16,896 nt of DNA, from contig CAYQZZ010000044.1 in the NCBI GenBank assembly GCA_964422155.1, positions 1-16,896 on the forward strand, given 5' to 3'. Below the pieces are notes generated by a model. It had not been told where the DNA came from and did not search any database. It saw only the letters and a program-made list of their open reading frames with translations. Positions 6,175 to 13,750 of this stretch are shown here, piece by piece; the first letter of the stretch is position 1, and the number at the start of each line of letters is the position of its first letter. Source of the DNA: JBGPRB01 sp964422155. Lineage in GTDB: Bacteria > Chloroflexota > Dehalococcoidia > Dehalococcoidales > RBG-16-60-22. Made by a program: the position numbers and the translations under genes.

Positions 6175-7518
6175 CTAGTCTCCGATGACGGCTTCTTCCG
6201 GCTTTTCGATAGGAGTAATAGCGACCGACTCAGCGGTCGGTTTTGCCAGTCTGGCGCGCCAGGTAACTTCCGGTAGAGAAGCAAGGCCGAAATCATCGGC
6301 GACGAGAGTTTTCTTAAAGCTGCTGACGTTGGCACCGTCTTTCATTAAGTTATAAACAATTCCCGATTTCTCAATATCTTCGGTAAAAACCAGTCCCGCC
6401 AGTTTATCGTTTTTAATAATTACCTTCCGGTAGGTGCCGTCGTACCTGTTGATAAGAGTCTCATAGCTATCATCGGGCGGGCTCACCAGTCCGGCCGAGG
6501 CGATGTTTACCCCGAAGTATTTCAAAGCGTTCATGGCTGTCCCGCCCTGGTATTCGGCTGGTTGACCCGCCATGTTGAGGCCGGCGACCCTGCCTTCTTC
6601 GTACGCGTTGGGCCATATCGGGGTGAGTCGATTTTCACCATAGACGAAATCATAAGCCTCGGCGACATCGCCGCAGGCGTAGACATCGGGCGAGGATGCC
6701 ATCATGCGGCGGTCAACGACAATGCCGCGGTTTATTTTGATGCCGCTCTCGGCGATTACCTCAAGGCGCGGCCGGACGCCGATAGCGATGACGACCATCT
6801 CACAGGGGAGAGCGCGGCCATCATCGAGAGTGACACCGCTGACCTCGCCGGCCAGGTAGCTGTTTATTTTCCCGGTGGTGTGTCCGGTGATAATGTTGAC
6901 GCCGGCCTGTACCAGTGCCTCTGCCTCCAGGGCTGATGCCTCTTCATCGAGGATAGTGTTGAGAATCCAGTCCTTCATCTCGACGATGGCAACCTCGGCC
7001 CCTCGCTTTACCAGCGCCTCGGTAACGCTCACACCTATCAGTCCGCCGCCGATGACCACGGCTCTCACGTTCCTCCGGTGTTGATTGAGGAACCCGTCGA
7101 TTGCTTTAGCGTCGTCGAGCTTGTTAAAGGTAAAGACGCCTTTTAGCTGGCTGCCTTCCATCCTGGGTATAATCGGCGTGCCGCCGGTAGCCAGCAGCAA
7201 TTTCTGCCAGGCCAGCGTCTGCCCGCTTTCCAGTCTGACCGTACGCTCGGCTGGGTTGACCTTCACCACTTTTTCCCCGAGAAGAGTCTGGATATCGTTC
7301 TTCTCGTAAAAATCGGGTTTGCGGTACAGCATTTTTTCCACAGGGTACGGGTACGCCAGGTACTCGGAGATAAGCGGCCTGGAATAGGCAGGGTAGGGCT
7401 CATCGGAGACGATGGTTACTGTCCCCACCCTGTCCGCCTCGCGGATAGCCTCAGCAGCGCCGATGCCGCCGGCCGAGTTCCCGATTATCAGATATTCTAT
7501 TATCCTGGTTGCCAGCAT
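6175..7518 (-). CDS. FAD-dependent NAD(P)H oxidoreductase of the glutamate synthase operon
   Basis: Two-dinucleotide-binding-domain flavoprotein, 447 residues from the ATG at 7518. That start has AGGCGGTGA upstream; the longer frame to 7614 would run into the preceding gene and is rejected. The FAD site is seen near the N-terminus (LIIGNSAGGIGAAEAI), the NAD(P)H site in the middle (VVIGGGLIGVSVTEAL), and the closing FAD motif in VYACGDVAEAYD. SRPLISEYL is typical of the NADH oxidase/NirB N-terminal group, and no active-site disulfide or CoA-disulfide Cys is visible. Placed between a polyferredoxin and the glutaminase, it probably passes electrons from NAD(P)H through the Fe-S protein to the synthase, doing the work of GltD without being homologous to it across its full length. 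The donor nucleotide is not decided by sequence. Confidence 0.85.
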   Translation of the reverse strand: MLATRIIEYLIIGNSAGGIGAAEAIREADRVGTVTIVSDEPYPAYSRPLISEYLAYPYPVEKMLYRKPDFYEKNDIQTLLGEKVVKVNPAERTVRLESGQTLAWQKLLLATGGTPIIPRMEGSQLKGVFTFNKLDDAKAIDGFLNQHRRNVRAVVIGGGLIGVSVTEALVKRGAEVAIVEMKDWILNTILDEEASALEAEALVQAGVNIITGHTTGKINSYLAGEVSGVTLDDGRALPCEMVVIAIGVRPRLEVIAESGIKINRGIVVDRRMMASSPDVYACGDVAEAYDFVYGENRLTPIWPNAYEEGRVAGLNMAGQPAEYQGGTAMNALKYFGVNIASAGLVSPPDDSYETLINRYDGTYRKVIIKNDKLAGLVFTEDIEKSGIVYNLMKDGANVSSFKKTLVADDFGLASLPEVTWRARLAKPTAESVAITPIEKPEEAVIGD

Positions 7519-7549
7519 TCTTTCACCGCCTGTTAGATTCGAAGACTTT

Positions 7550-7987
7550 TTATCCCTCTGCGTAAAGGAGTGCCTCGTTAGGGCAGTTAACGACGCATAC
7601 CGGTATCTCTTCATCCTGGCAGAGGTCGCACTTTACCATCTTCTTCTTTGCCGCATCCAGCTTCGGCACGCCCAGAGGGCAGACCAGGGAACATGTGCCG
7701 CAGCCGATGCACCGTTCTTCATCTACCGTTACCAGCGAAGTAGAGGGGTCGCGGGATAAAGCTCCGGTAAGGCATGCCCGGATACAGGGGGCATCGACGC
7801 AGTGCTGGCAGCGCACCGAAAGGGACACAATCCCGCTTTCATCCACCCTGACTCTTGGTAAAGGCCGGGGCGATTCTTTTTTATAAGCCTTGACCAGGTC
7901 TTGCGACCGCGCATGTTTGAGCCGGCAATACACCTCGCAGAGATGGCAGCCGATGCAGACCTGTTCTTTAATATAGACCTGTTTCAT
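7550..7987 (-). CDS. polyferredoxin with four [4Fe-4S] clusters (CooF/HycB-like)
   Basis: A 145-residue soluble electron carrier. The start is placed at the ATG at 7987, preceded by GGGGAAGTGA; the frame stays open to 8044, but that stretch spans the promoter. Four cysteine groups are visible: CIGCHLCEVYC (11-21), CQHCVDAPCIRAC, CIGCGTCSLVCP and CDLCQDEEIPVCVVNCP. This is the arrangement of CooF/HycB/DmsB-type subunits that hand electrons between a flavoprotein or dehydrogenase and a partner. It is the first gene of the operon and is followed after 31 nt by the flavoprotein gene. No twin-arginine signal or membrane segment is present, so it acts in the cytoplasm, most likely feeding the ferredoxin domain of the synthase core. 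Confidence 0.88.
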   Translation of the reverse strand: MKQVYIKEQVCIGCHLCEVYCRLKHARSQDLVKAYKKESPRPLPRVRVDESGIVSLSVRCQHCVDAPCIRACLTGALSRDPSTSLVTVDEERCIGCGTCSLVCPLGVPKLDAAKKKMVKCDLCQDEEIPVCVVNCPNEALLYAEG

Positions 7988-8008
7988 TTCACTTCCCCAA
8001 TATACGGT

Positions 8009-8030
8009 ATGCGGCAACCGATTACCGCAT
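8009..8030. promoter_or_regulatory. near-palindrome at the operon transcription start
   Basis: ATGCGG (8009-8014) and CCGCAT (8025-8030) are perfect inverted arms. The inner bases continue the symmetry with purine-purine or pyrimidine-pyrimidine mismatches only, so the RNA would pair nearly throughout with G-U wobbles. It overlaps the predicted start (about 8028) and ends 21 nt before the polyferredoxin ATG. It could be an operator or a 5'-UTR hairpin. Confidence 0.4.
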
Positions 8031-8034
8031 ATTA

Positions 8035-8063
8035 ATGCTAACATGTCACATCCAGTTTGTCAA
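8035..8063 (-). promoter_or_regulatory. strong sigma-70-type promoter of the glutamate synthase operon
   Basis: Minus strand: perfect TTGACA (8063-8058), a 17-bp spacer, and TAGCAT (8040-8035) preceded by TGT, giving an extended -10. The predicted start is near 8028 and the leader is about 40 nt. GACAAA also occurs twice, 11 bp apart, around the -35 (8072-8067 and 8061-8056), which could be a second phased site. Confidence 0.7.
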
Positions 8064-8088
8064 TACTTTGTCCCAGAAATTGTTTAGT

Positions 8089-8194
8089 ATTGTCATTCTG
8101 AAGGAGTCTCGACTTGTCGGGGCGACTGAAGAATCCGTCCTTCAAAGTGCAGGGATACGGATTCTTCGTCCGCCAAGGCGGACTCAGAATGACA
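8089..8194. repeat. dispersed palindromic repeat, copy 2
   Basis: The same outer arm ATTGTCATTCTGA (8089-8101) pairs with TCAGAATGACA (8184-8194), and GAAGAATCCGT (8128-8138) pairs perfectly with ACGGATTCTTC (8157-8167). The sequence between the arms differs from copy 1 and contains its own CGACTTGTCG mini-palindrome. It lies 26 bp upstream of the glutamate synthase operon -35. Confidence 0.8.
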
Positions 8195-8542
8195 TTTAGA
8201 TGTTGCTAACCGACCTCTGTCCTCAATACTTTGTATTTGGCTCCCGGCAATGGTAATGTTGATTTATAAAAAAGCCATGAAGTGAATTTTTGTATTAGCG
8301 CATGGGGAAATAGGGGTGGGGGGATAAGGTAGTGAAAGCTAAAATAAAGCTCTATATCGTCTTGCTGGCTCTGGGTGTGGCACTGATAGGCGTCCGACTC
8401 TGACTGTCCTGTAACTTAGCGTCTTACGTAGCTGATATTCCATAGCGTTCGGTTCAGGCTGTATTCTGCCGATGTTCACAAATTGTTTAGACACTCCATA
8501 GCTATGTTTATGTTTTGTTTACAATTTTGAAATTATGATGAA
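8195..8542. other. intergenic stretch, mostly featureless
   Basis: About 350 bp between the repeat and the cyclase homologue. It is AT-rich toward the right. Apart from the tiny frame at 8332-8403, no convincing gene, terminator or RNA was recognised. The 11-mer AAATTGTTTAG at 8480-8490 also occurs at 8077-8087 beside repeat copy 2, possibly a relic of the element. TATGAT (8534-8539) could be a -10 for the cyclase gene but lacks a good -35. Confidence 0.5.
8332..8403 (+). CDS. possible 23-residue hydrophobic peptide
   Basis: A GTG-started frame of 23 codons, preceded by a G-rich run (GGGGGGATAAGG). It encodes three lysines (KAKIK) followed by a single hydrophobic helix (LYIVLLALGVALIGV) and a final RL. 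It has the look of a one-span small membrane protein, or the surviving N-terminal anchor of a decayed gene, as such anchors precede many sensor proteins. Nothing downstream in the same frame continues it. No family is recognised. Confidence 0.25.
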   Translation: MKAKIKLYIVLLALGVALIGVRL

Positions 8543-9400
8543 TTGAGTTTAAGGAAAAAAATTGAATATGGTGATACTGTTTTTATGAAAAGGATAATAG
8601 TCAGAAGGGTCAGGTCCGCCAGGCCGGGAGTAGCTGTTACTCAGAGTCAGCAAAATGGGATAAGGTTGCTCAATAATGAAATCGTCAGGAAATTTAATCC
8701 CTCTATGCTGGACCTCGGCGATATCAATACGCCCTGCCAGGAGAGAGAGGCGATAGCCGCTGTATTTGACCTAACTGGATTTACGGCATTCTGCAACCAG
8801 GTGGATGCGTATCTGGCTATCCCCAAATTTCTCAATAGTTTCCTGGACTGGTTTTTCAGCAGTATCAGGCAGGGTCTCATCGAAGAAGACGATGGTATCC
8901 GCGTTTCGTACTGGGCGGAGCTTCCTATACTGGTCAAGTTTTTAGGAGACGGACTCCTTCTCATCTGGAATGCCCGCCGAATGACAGAAAGTAATATTTG
9001 CAGGTTAGCTGCGACCCTTTATAGCGTTAGTTACGCCTACAGGCACGTATTTTATCCTCAGATGAGCATGGCTGTAAATAAGCCGCCCAGTGTTCTCCGG
9101 TGTGGCGTGGCCAGAGGCAAGGTGTTCAGTGTAGGCAACGGCAAGGACTATGTCGGGCATTGTATAAATAATGCGTCCAGGTTATCGCATCTTCTCCCTT
9201 TGACTTTCTGTTTCCCTCACCGTGGTTTTCAGGTCCAGGAGTATATGCCTGCTGAATACGCACAGCTTTTTGTACCCAAGTATATATCTATTCAAGGAGT
9301 CGGCGATAACGAACTGGTATGGGTAGTTAAAGAAGAATTTGACAGACTACCGGAAAGAAGCCGAGTGCAATTTCGCAACCTTGAAAGCGTAACCGTATAA
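8543..9400 (+). CDS. class III adenylate/guanylate cyclase-like protein
   Basis: A 285-residue protein with one cyclase homology domain (about 70-220) and no membrane segment. The metal-binding Asp positions are present: Asp76 in AVFDLTGFTAF and Asp136 in KFLGDG. The purine-contact Lys132 and an Asp at 202 align with the adenine-specifying pair of adenylate cyclases. Asn209 and Arg213 (INNASR) match the transition-state residues. It may therefore be active, with ATP the likelier substrate, but the region between the metal sites is divergent. The start is uncertain: TTG at 8543 lacks a ribosome-binding site; ATG at 8585 (271 residues) has only a weak GGTGA at 10 nt. It lies on the same strand as the HD-GYP and metallo-hydrolase genes, with a 143-nt gap. 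Confidence 0.8.
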   Translation: MSLRKKIEYGDTVFMKRIIVRRVRSARPGVAVTQSQQNGIRLLNNEIVRKFNPSMLDLGDINTPCQEREAIAAVFDLTGFTAFCNQVDAYLAIPKFLNSFLDWFFSSIRQGLIEEDDGIRVSYWAELPILVKFLGDGLLLIWNARRMTESNICRLAATLYSVSYAYRHVFYPQMSMAVNKPPSVLRCGVARGKVFSVGNGKDYVGHCINNASRLSHLLPLTFCFPHRGFQVQEYMPAEYAQLFVPKYISIQGVGDNELVWVVKEEFDRLPERSRVQFRNLESVTV

Positions 9401-9543
9401 ATGTGCATTTTATATCTTTAGTATGATAAAAACTCTTGCCTTGATAGCAGGATATTTCGAAGGGTTAAATAAATAAGTTGCTGGAAATAGAGTCAGGGGC
9501 GAATTATACATTAAGACTGCATTAGTAAGTGAGGAAATTAGGA

Positions 9544-10683
9544 ATGGTAGATAGCCTGGTGAAGCCCAAGTCAAGAACAGCATTATCTGGTCGCACGGAG
9601 CAGGAAAATAAAGCAAGGCTGGAACTGGTTTACGAGGTTAACAAGAAGGTCGGCTCCGTTCCGCGCATGACGCAAATGCTGGAACAGGTTATCAAGATGA
9701 CCCAGCAGACACTCAATGCGTCGGCTGCTTCGATACTTCTTTTCAGGGACAGTGACCAGGAGCTATATTTTGAAGTCGCCTCGGGCCCGGTGGGCAAGGT
9801 ATTGCGACAGGTGAAATTGAATACTCAATATGGTATTGCTGGCCAGGTTGCACGTACCGGCAAACCTTTAATCGTTAATGATGTCAGCCGGAGCGCTAAT
9901 TTCCATAAAATGATTGACGATACTACCGGCTTCGCCACGAAGTCTCTTGTATGCGCACCGTTGATAGTACATCGCAAAATCCTTGGAGTGATTGAAGTAC
10001 TTAACAAACGGGATGGGAGCGAGTTCGGCGAGCAGGACCTGGAAGCCGTTGTTTCCGTAGCCACTACTGCTGCCATGGCGATTGAGAACACTAGGCTCCA
10101 CCAGACAGTTCTGGAGGCGTACAAGAACACTATCACGGCACTGGCGGCAGCCATTGATGCTAAAGACCCGTATACATGTGGGCATTCCCAGCGTGTAAAG
10201 GAGTACTCTTTGCTGGCAGGTACGTACCTTTCGTTTTCAGCAGAGGAATTGGAAACTCTGGAATATGCGGGCATTCTCCATGATGTAGGGAAAATAGCCA
10301 TTGATTCTCAGATATTGAATAAACCCGGGCCTCTGACTTCATCAGAATGGAAGATAATGCGTGAGCACTCCATCATTGGAGCGGACTTATTAATGGAAAT
10401 TCCCTTCCTGGAAAAGGCAAGCGAGCTGGTACTCTGTCATCACGAAAGATACGACGGTAAAGGATACCCCAACGGAGCTAAAGGTGAGGATATCCCGCTG
10501 GGTGCTCGCCTGATAGCCGTTGCCGATGCTTTCGATACCATGACTACTGACCGTGCCTATCGTCCGGCTATGTCCGTCGACGCTGCGGTCAAGGAGCTGC
10601 ATAATTGCGCTGGCAGTCAGTTCTGCCCTGTTGCCGTAAAAGCTTTTATATCCGGACTTCGTTTAAATGCCGATAAGAAGTAG
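9544..10683 (+). CDS. GAF domain plus HD-GYP phosphodiesterase
   Basis: Cytoplasmic signalling protein of 379 residues. The ATG at 9544 is preferred over the in-frame GTG at 9529 because GAGG lies 9 nt before it. A GAF domain spans about 28-184 (SAASILLFRD, GIAGQVARTGKPLIVNDV, APLIVHRKILGVIEVLN) and would bind a small ligand such as a cyclic nucleotide. The HD-GYP domain spans about 190-370 with His214 (GHSQRV), HDVGKI (246-251), HH at 299-300, DGKGYP (304-309) and DAFDTMTTDRAYR. The HD and GYP signatures are intact, so cyclic-di-GMP hydrolysis (or cGAMP in some relatives) is expected. Between a cyclase homologue and a probable cyclic-nucleotide phosphodiesterase, it may link cAMP sensing to cyclic-di-GMP breakdown; this link is inference. 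Confidence 0.9.
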   Translation: MVDSLVKPKSRTALSGRTEQENKARLELVYEVNKKVGSVPRMTQMLEQVIKMTQQTLNASAASILLFRDSDQELYFEVASGPVGKVLRQVKLNTQYGIAGQVARTGKPLIVNDVSRSANFHKMIDDTTGFATKSLVCAPLIVHRKILGVIEVLNKRDGSEFGEQDLEAVVSVATTAAMAIENTRLHQTVLEAYKNTITALAAAIDAKDPYTCGHSQRVKEYSLLAGTYLSFSAEELETLEYAGILHDVGKIAIDSQILNKPGPLTSSEWKIMREHSIIGADLLMEIPFLEKASELVLCHHERYDGKGYPNGAKGEDIPLGARLIAVADAFDTMTTDRAYRPAMSVDAAVKELHNCAGSQFCPVAVKAFISGLRLNADKK

Positions 10684-10772
10684 TGTTAGGGTTTACAGGT
10701 TATGATAGGGCGAGATATACCCCGTGGATATACAAGATAACGAATTTCTTGAAAGAGAGCGGGGGAAATTAA

Positions 10773-11543
10773 ATGGATATTCGTATTCTCGGTGCACATA
10801 ACGGTGAAACATCCACAACCAGTTGTGTAAGCTTTCTCATCGATGGCACTCTGGCTGTTGAAGCTGGAGGATTGACCTCCCGGCTTTCGATTCAAGAGCA
10901 GCGGGGAATTGATGCGGTGATATTGACCCATCAGCACCTCGACCATATTCGGGACATTCCCGGAATTGCTCTCACTCTTTTCCGTCATGGTGCCAGTATT
11001 GATATATATTCCACTTCTCAGGTCTGTGAAACTATTAAAAACCATCTGCTGAATAAGATACTATACCCTGAATTTCAGAAGATACCCGAGACAAAGCCCA
11101 CGGTAAATTTTAGAGAAATTAAACCGTTCGGGCAGCTGTGGATTGATGGTCATGGAATCATGGCTGTGCCGGTGAATCATTGCGGTGATGCCGTTGGCTA
11201 TCAGATTAGCGATAAACAGGAGAAGGCTGTGTTTTACACCGGTGATACCGGCCCGGAATTGTCGGACTGCTGGCGACGAATATCTCCGCGGTTATTAATG
11301 ATTGATGTCACCTTGCCTAACGCCAGCGAAGAGTTTGCTAAAGAAACATGTCATCTTACCCCGCATCTGCTTGAGCAGGAATTGAGGGGCTTCCGGGAGT
11401 GCAAAGGCTACTTGCCGGAGGTAATTGCCGTCCACATGGATACCTCCCTCGAACCGATAATCAGGGAAGAAATAGCCGCAGTTTCTGAGAGGCTGCGTAT
11501 TACCATTAACATAGCTTATGAAGGTATGCGGCTTAGCATTTGA
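10773..11543 (+). CDS. metallo-beta-lactamase-fold hydrolase, probable cyclic-nucleotide phosphodiesterase
   Basis: A 256-residue di-metal hydrolase. The ligands are visible in order: HQHLDH (His53, His55, Asp57, His58), His136 in VNHCGDAVGY, Asp158 in YTGDTGP, and His221 in IAVHMD. HxHLDH followed by an Ile resembles the start of the class II 3',5'-cyclic-nucleotide phosphodiesterase signature, though the rest of that pattern is not matched. Other MBL hydrolases are possible. A GGGGGAAA site precedes the ATG. It lies 89 nt after the HD-GYP gene on the same strand and 230 nt from a convergent kinase gene. With a cyclase homologue nearby, breakdown of cAMP is the most economical role. Confidence 0.8.
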   Translation: MDIRILGAHNGETSTTSCVSFLIDGTLAVEAGGLTSRLSIQEQRGIDAVILTHQHLDHIRDIPGIALTLFRHGASIDIYSTSQVCETIKNHLLNKILYPEFQKIPETKPTVNFREIKPFGQLWIDGHGIMAVPVNHCGDAVGYQISDKQEKAVFYTGDTGPELSDCWRRISPRLLMIDVTLPNASEEFAKETCHLTPHLLEQELRGFRECKGYLPEVIAVHMDTSLEPIIREEIAAVSERLRITINIAYEGMRLSI

Positions 11544-11562
11544 AAGAACGAGTTCGTTTACT

Positions 11563-11711
11563 ATTGTCATTCTGAAGGAACAAAGCGACTGAAGAATCCG
11601 TCCTTCTGGTATGGATAACGGATTCTTCGCTTGCCTTCGCTGACCTGCTCGCCGAACAAGTTCTCTGGCAGGCGAGAGCTTTAGCGCAAGCAGGCTTCGC
11701 TCAGAATGACA
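11563..11711. repeat. dispersed palindromic repeat, copy 3 (with nested insert)
   Basis: ATTGTCATTCTGA (11563-11575) is answered by TCAGAATGACA (11701-11711), and GAAGAATCCGT (11591-11601) by ACGGATTCTTC (11618-11628). Unlike copies 1 and 2, the right half carries about 55 extra bases with their own inverted arms (CCTGCT 11644-11649 with AGCAGG 11689-11694; CTCGCC 11648-11653 with GGCGAG 11671-11676). It lies between two convergent genes, where it could act as a two-way transcript end. Confidence 0.75.
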
Positions 11712-11770
11712 GTAAGCCATTGCGAAACGACCTTAAGGAACACCCCCGGATATCAAGACTTCATGGCCGC

Positions 11771-13729
11771 TTAGCTGGGAATCCTGAGAGTTACCATAGT
11801 ACCGCCACCCTTTTCCGATTGCACGATTAATGTACCCCCGATTAAACGTGCCCTTTCTCTCATCCCGATGATGCCGAGCTTGCCGGATAGGGCCAGGTCG
11901 CTTGTCCTCCGCGGGATGCTGAAACCCTGGCCGTTATCACTTATAAGCAGGGTCAGGGCATCGGCGCCGAAGTCCAGGCTCATTGCCACCGAAGAGGCCT
12001 GAGAATGTCTTCTGATATTGCTCAGTACTTCCTGCACGATGCGGAAGACGGTTAATTCTATCTCCGGCGCCAGACGACGTCGGCTACCGGCAATCTCCAC
12101 CTTGGTGGTTATGCCATAGCTCTTCTCGAGGTCGGTGATGAGCCACTCCAGGGCTGGCACCAGCCCCAGGTCATCCAGTATTGAGGGCCGGAGGTCCTGG
12201 CTGAAACGGCGTACTCCTTCCAGGGTGGAGTTAGCCATCTCATGCAGCTTTTTCAGGCGCTCTATCGAAGATTTCTTCAGTGTCTTCTCTCCGGTAATGA
12301 GGGAGTCAAGACTGCGTGAGAGCGTCGCCAGTACCTGGGCCGTATCGTCATGGAGTTCCCGGGCGATGCGCAGTCGCTCATCTTCCTGGGCTCTGGTTAC
12401 CTGTTTGATATAGTATTCCATGTTCCGCCGCAGTTGCTTTTCCTCGGTTACATCCTGGGTAATTACCTGAAGGCCGATTACCATGTTTCTCCTGAGCATG
12501 GGGCTGACCCTGAGCTCGAGGTAGGCTTCGGTGCCATTTTTCCTGGTCAGGCGGGCGTCCTCGATACCCCCTACCGGAGCCTGCTCCAGGTTTTCGGAAA
12601 AAATCCTTTTAATTTTCTCCTTGCTTTCGCCGGAAAAGAGTTCGTAGATTGCGATAGATGTTAGCTCCTTGAGGGTGTATCCGGTAAGCTGCTCGCACGC
12701 CCGGTTGACCGAGATAATTCTGGCTGTCGTGGAGCAAACGAAGATGGCATCGCTGGCGTTCTCAAAAAGACCCCGGTAGCGTTCCTCGGATATCCTTAGT
12801 TGTTGAGCCGTGACCTGCTGTTGCTGGTACAGGTGGGCATTTTCCACGGCCACGCCGATTTGATTGCCCATGGCCGTGAGCAATTCTACTTCTTCCGGCA
12901 GAAACTGCCGGTAGCGGCGCATGGCGATGCAGAGAGTACCATTGACCTTTCCTTTCGAGCTTAGCGGCACGATAAGCGTGGAGCGCAGCTGGAACTTGCT
13001 GACCACTTCCCGGGTAAGCCGGGGGTCCTGCGAGGCGTCTTCCACGAAAAGGGGCTCTCCCGATTGGGCTACTCTGCCGTTGAAACCCTCCCCCAGCTTG
13101 AGCTTGTCCACGCCCCGGGCAAGTTCTTCGGAAGAGCCACGGTGGGTTGCCAGAGAAAGCTCTCCGCTTTTCTCGTCCAGGAGAAATATCCAGGCGACAT
13201 CCGCCTGCATAACATCGACGACATTATCGATAGCGTTGCTCAGGACGGTATTTAGCTCCAGTGATTCCGATACGGTGCTCGAAATACGGTTGAGAGCGGC
13301 CAGCCTTTTTTCGTTTTCTTTAATGACCATAACGCTAGTCTGGAGTTCCTCTTTAGCCTTCTCCAGTTGACGGACCGCCTGTTGCTGCCGATGAATCAGC
13401 CAGGTCACCAGCAGACTGATGAAAAAAAAGGCGATGGTCTCGGTTACTGCCGCTGATACGGGTGATGAGAAGAATATGGCGCGCGGCGTTAGCGCCAGCC
13501 CGATTAAGACTGCCGTTATCACGCCGCCCTGCCACCGGAAAGCGAAGGCGGCGTAAGCTACCGGAATAACAGAGAGGATGCGATAGGTTGAATACCGGGC
13601 GAGCTGAAAAGGCGCCTGGGGCAGCATTGTCTGGAGCCACGGAATTCGGTCGGCGTAGTAGATTAGGGCTCCAAAAGTCATGATTGCCAGGATAATCCAG
13701 AAGTGCGGAACCCTGTAAAAATTCTTCAC
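11771..13729 (-). CDS. membrane histidine kinase, GAF-PAS-HisKA_3-HATPase (NarX/DegS-like)
   Basis: A 652-residue sensor kinase. The N-terminal 115 residues hold about four hydrophobic segments (roughly 9-25, 50-64, 68-82, 94-113). A coiled linker is followed by a GAF domain (about 145-300), a PAS domain (about 315-430: LFENASDAIFVCS, VNRACEQLTGY), and a HisKA_3 dimerisation domain with phospho-acceptor His460 in ARELHDDTAQVL. The ATPase domain has the N-box Asn571 in QEVLSNIRRHS, DNGQGF (598-603) and the GIIGMRERA lid. The start is a GTG with AGGA 9 nt upstream. It follows its partner regulator gene by 21 nt in one operon. The GAF and PAS ligands cannot be read from sequence; PAS regions of this kind often sense redox or small molecules. 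Confidence 0.93.
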   Translation of the reverse strand: MKNFYRVPHFWIILAIMTFGALIYYADRIPWLQTMLPQAPFQLARYSTYRILSVIPVAYAAFAFRWQGGVITAVLIGLALTPRAIFFSSPVSAAVTETIAFFFISLLVTWLIHRQQQAVRQLEKAKEELQTSVMVIKENEKRLAALNRISSTVSESLELNTVLSNAIDNVVDVMQADVAWIFLLDEKSGELSLATHRGSSEELARGVDKLKLGEGFNGRVAQSGEPLFVEDASQDPRLTREVVSKFQLRSTLIVPLSSKGKVNGTLCIAMRRYRQFLPEEVELLTAMGNQIGVAVENAHLYQQQQVTAQQLRISEERYRGLFENASDAIFVCSTTARIISVNRACEQLTGYTLKELTSIAIYELFSGESKEKIKRIFSENLEQAPVGGIEDARLTRKNGTEAYLELRVSPMLRRNMVIGLQVITQDVTEEKQLRRNMEYYIKQVTRAQEDERLRIARELHDDTAQVLATLSRSLDSLITGEKTLKKSSIERLKKLHEMANSTLEGVRRFSQDLRPSILDDLGLVPALEWLITDLEKSYGITTKVEIAGSRRRLAPEIELTVFRIVQEVLSNIRRHSQASSVAMSLDFGADALTLLISDNGQGFSIPRRTSDLALSGKLGIIGMRERARLIGGTLIVQSEKGGGTMVTLRIPS

Positions 13730-13750
13730 AAGAATAATCCTATTTTAATA

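Noticed and set aside
7519..7614. N-terminal extension of the flavoprotein to 7614
   Set aside because: It overlaps the end of the polyferredoxin gene, and the ATG at 7518 has a near-perfect ribosome-binding site directly ahead of the FAD motif.
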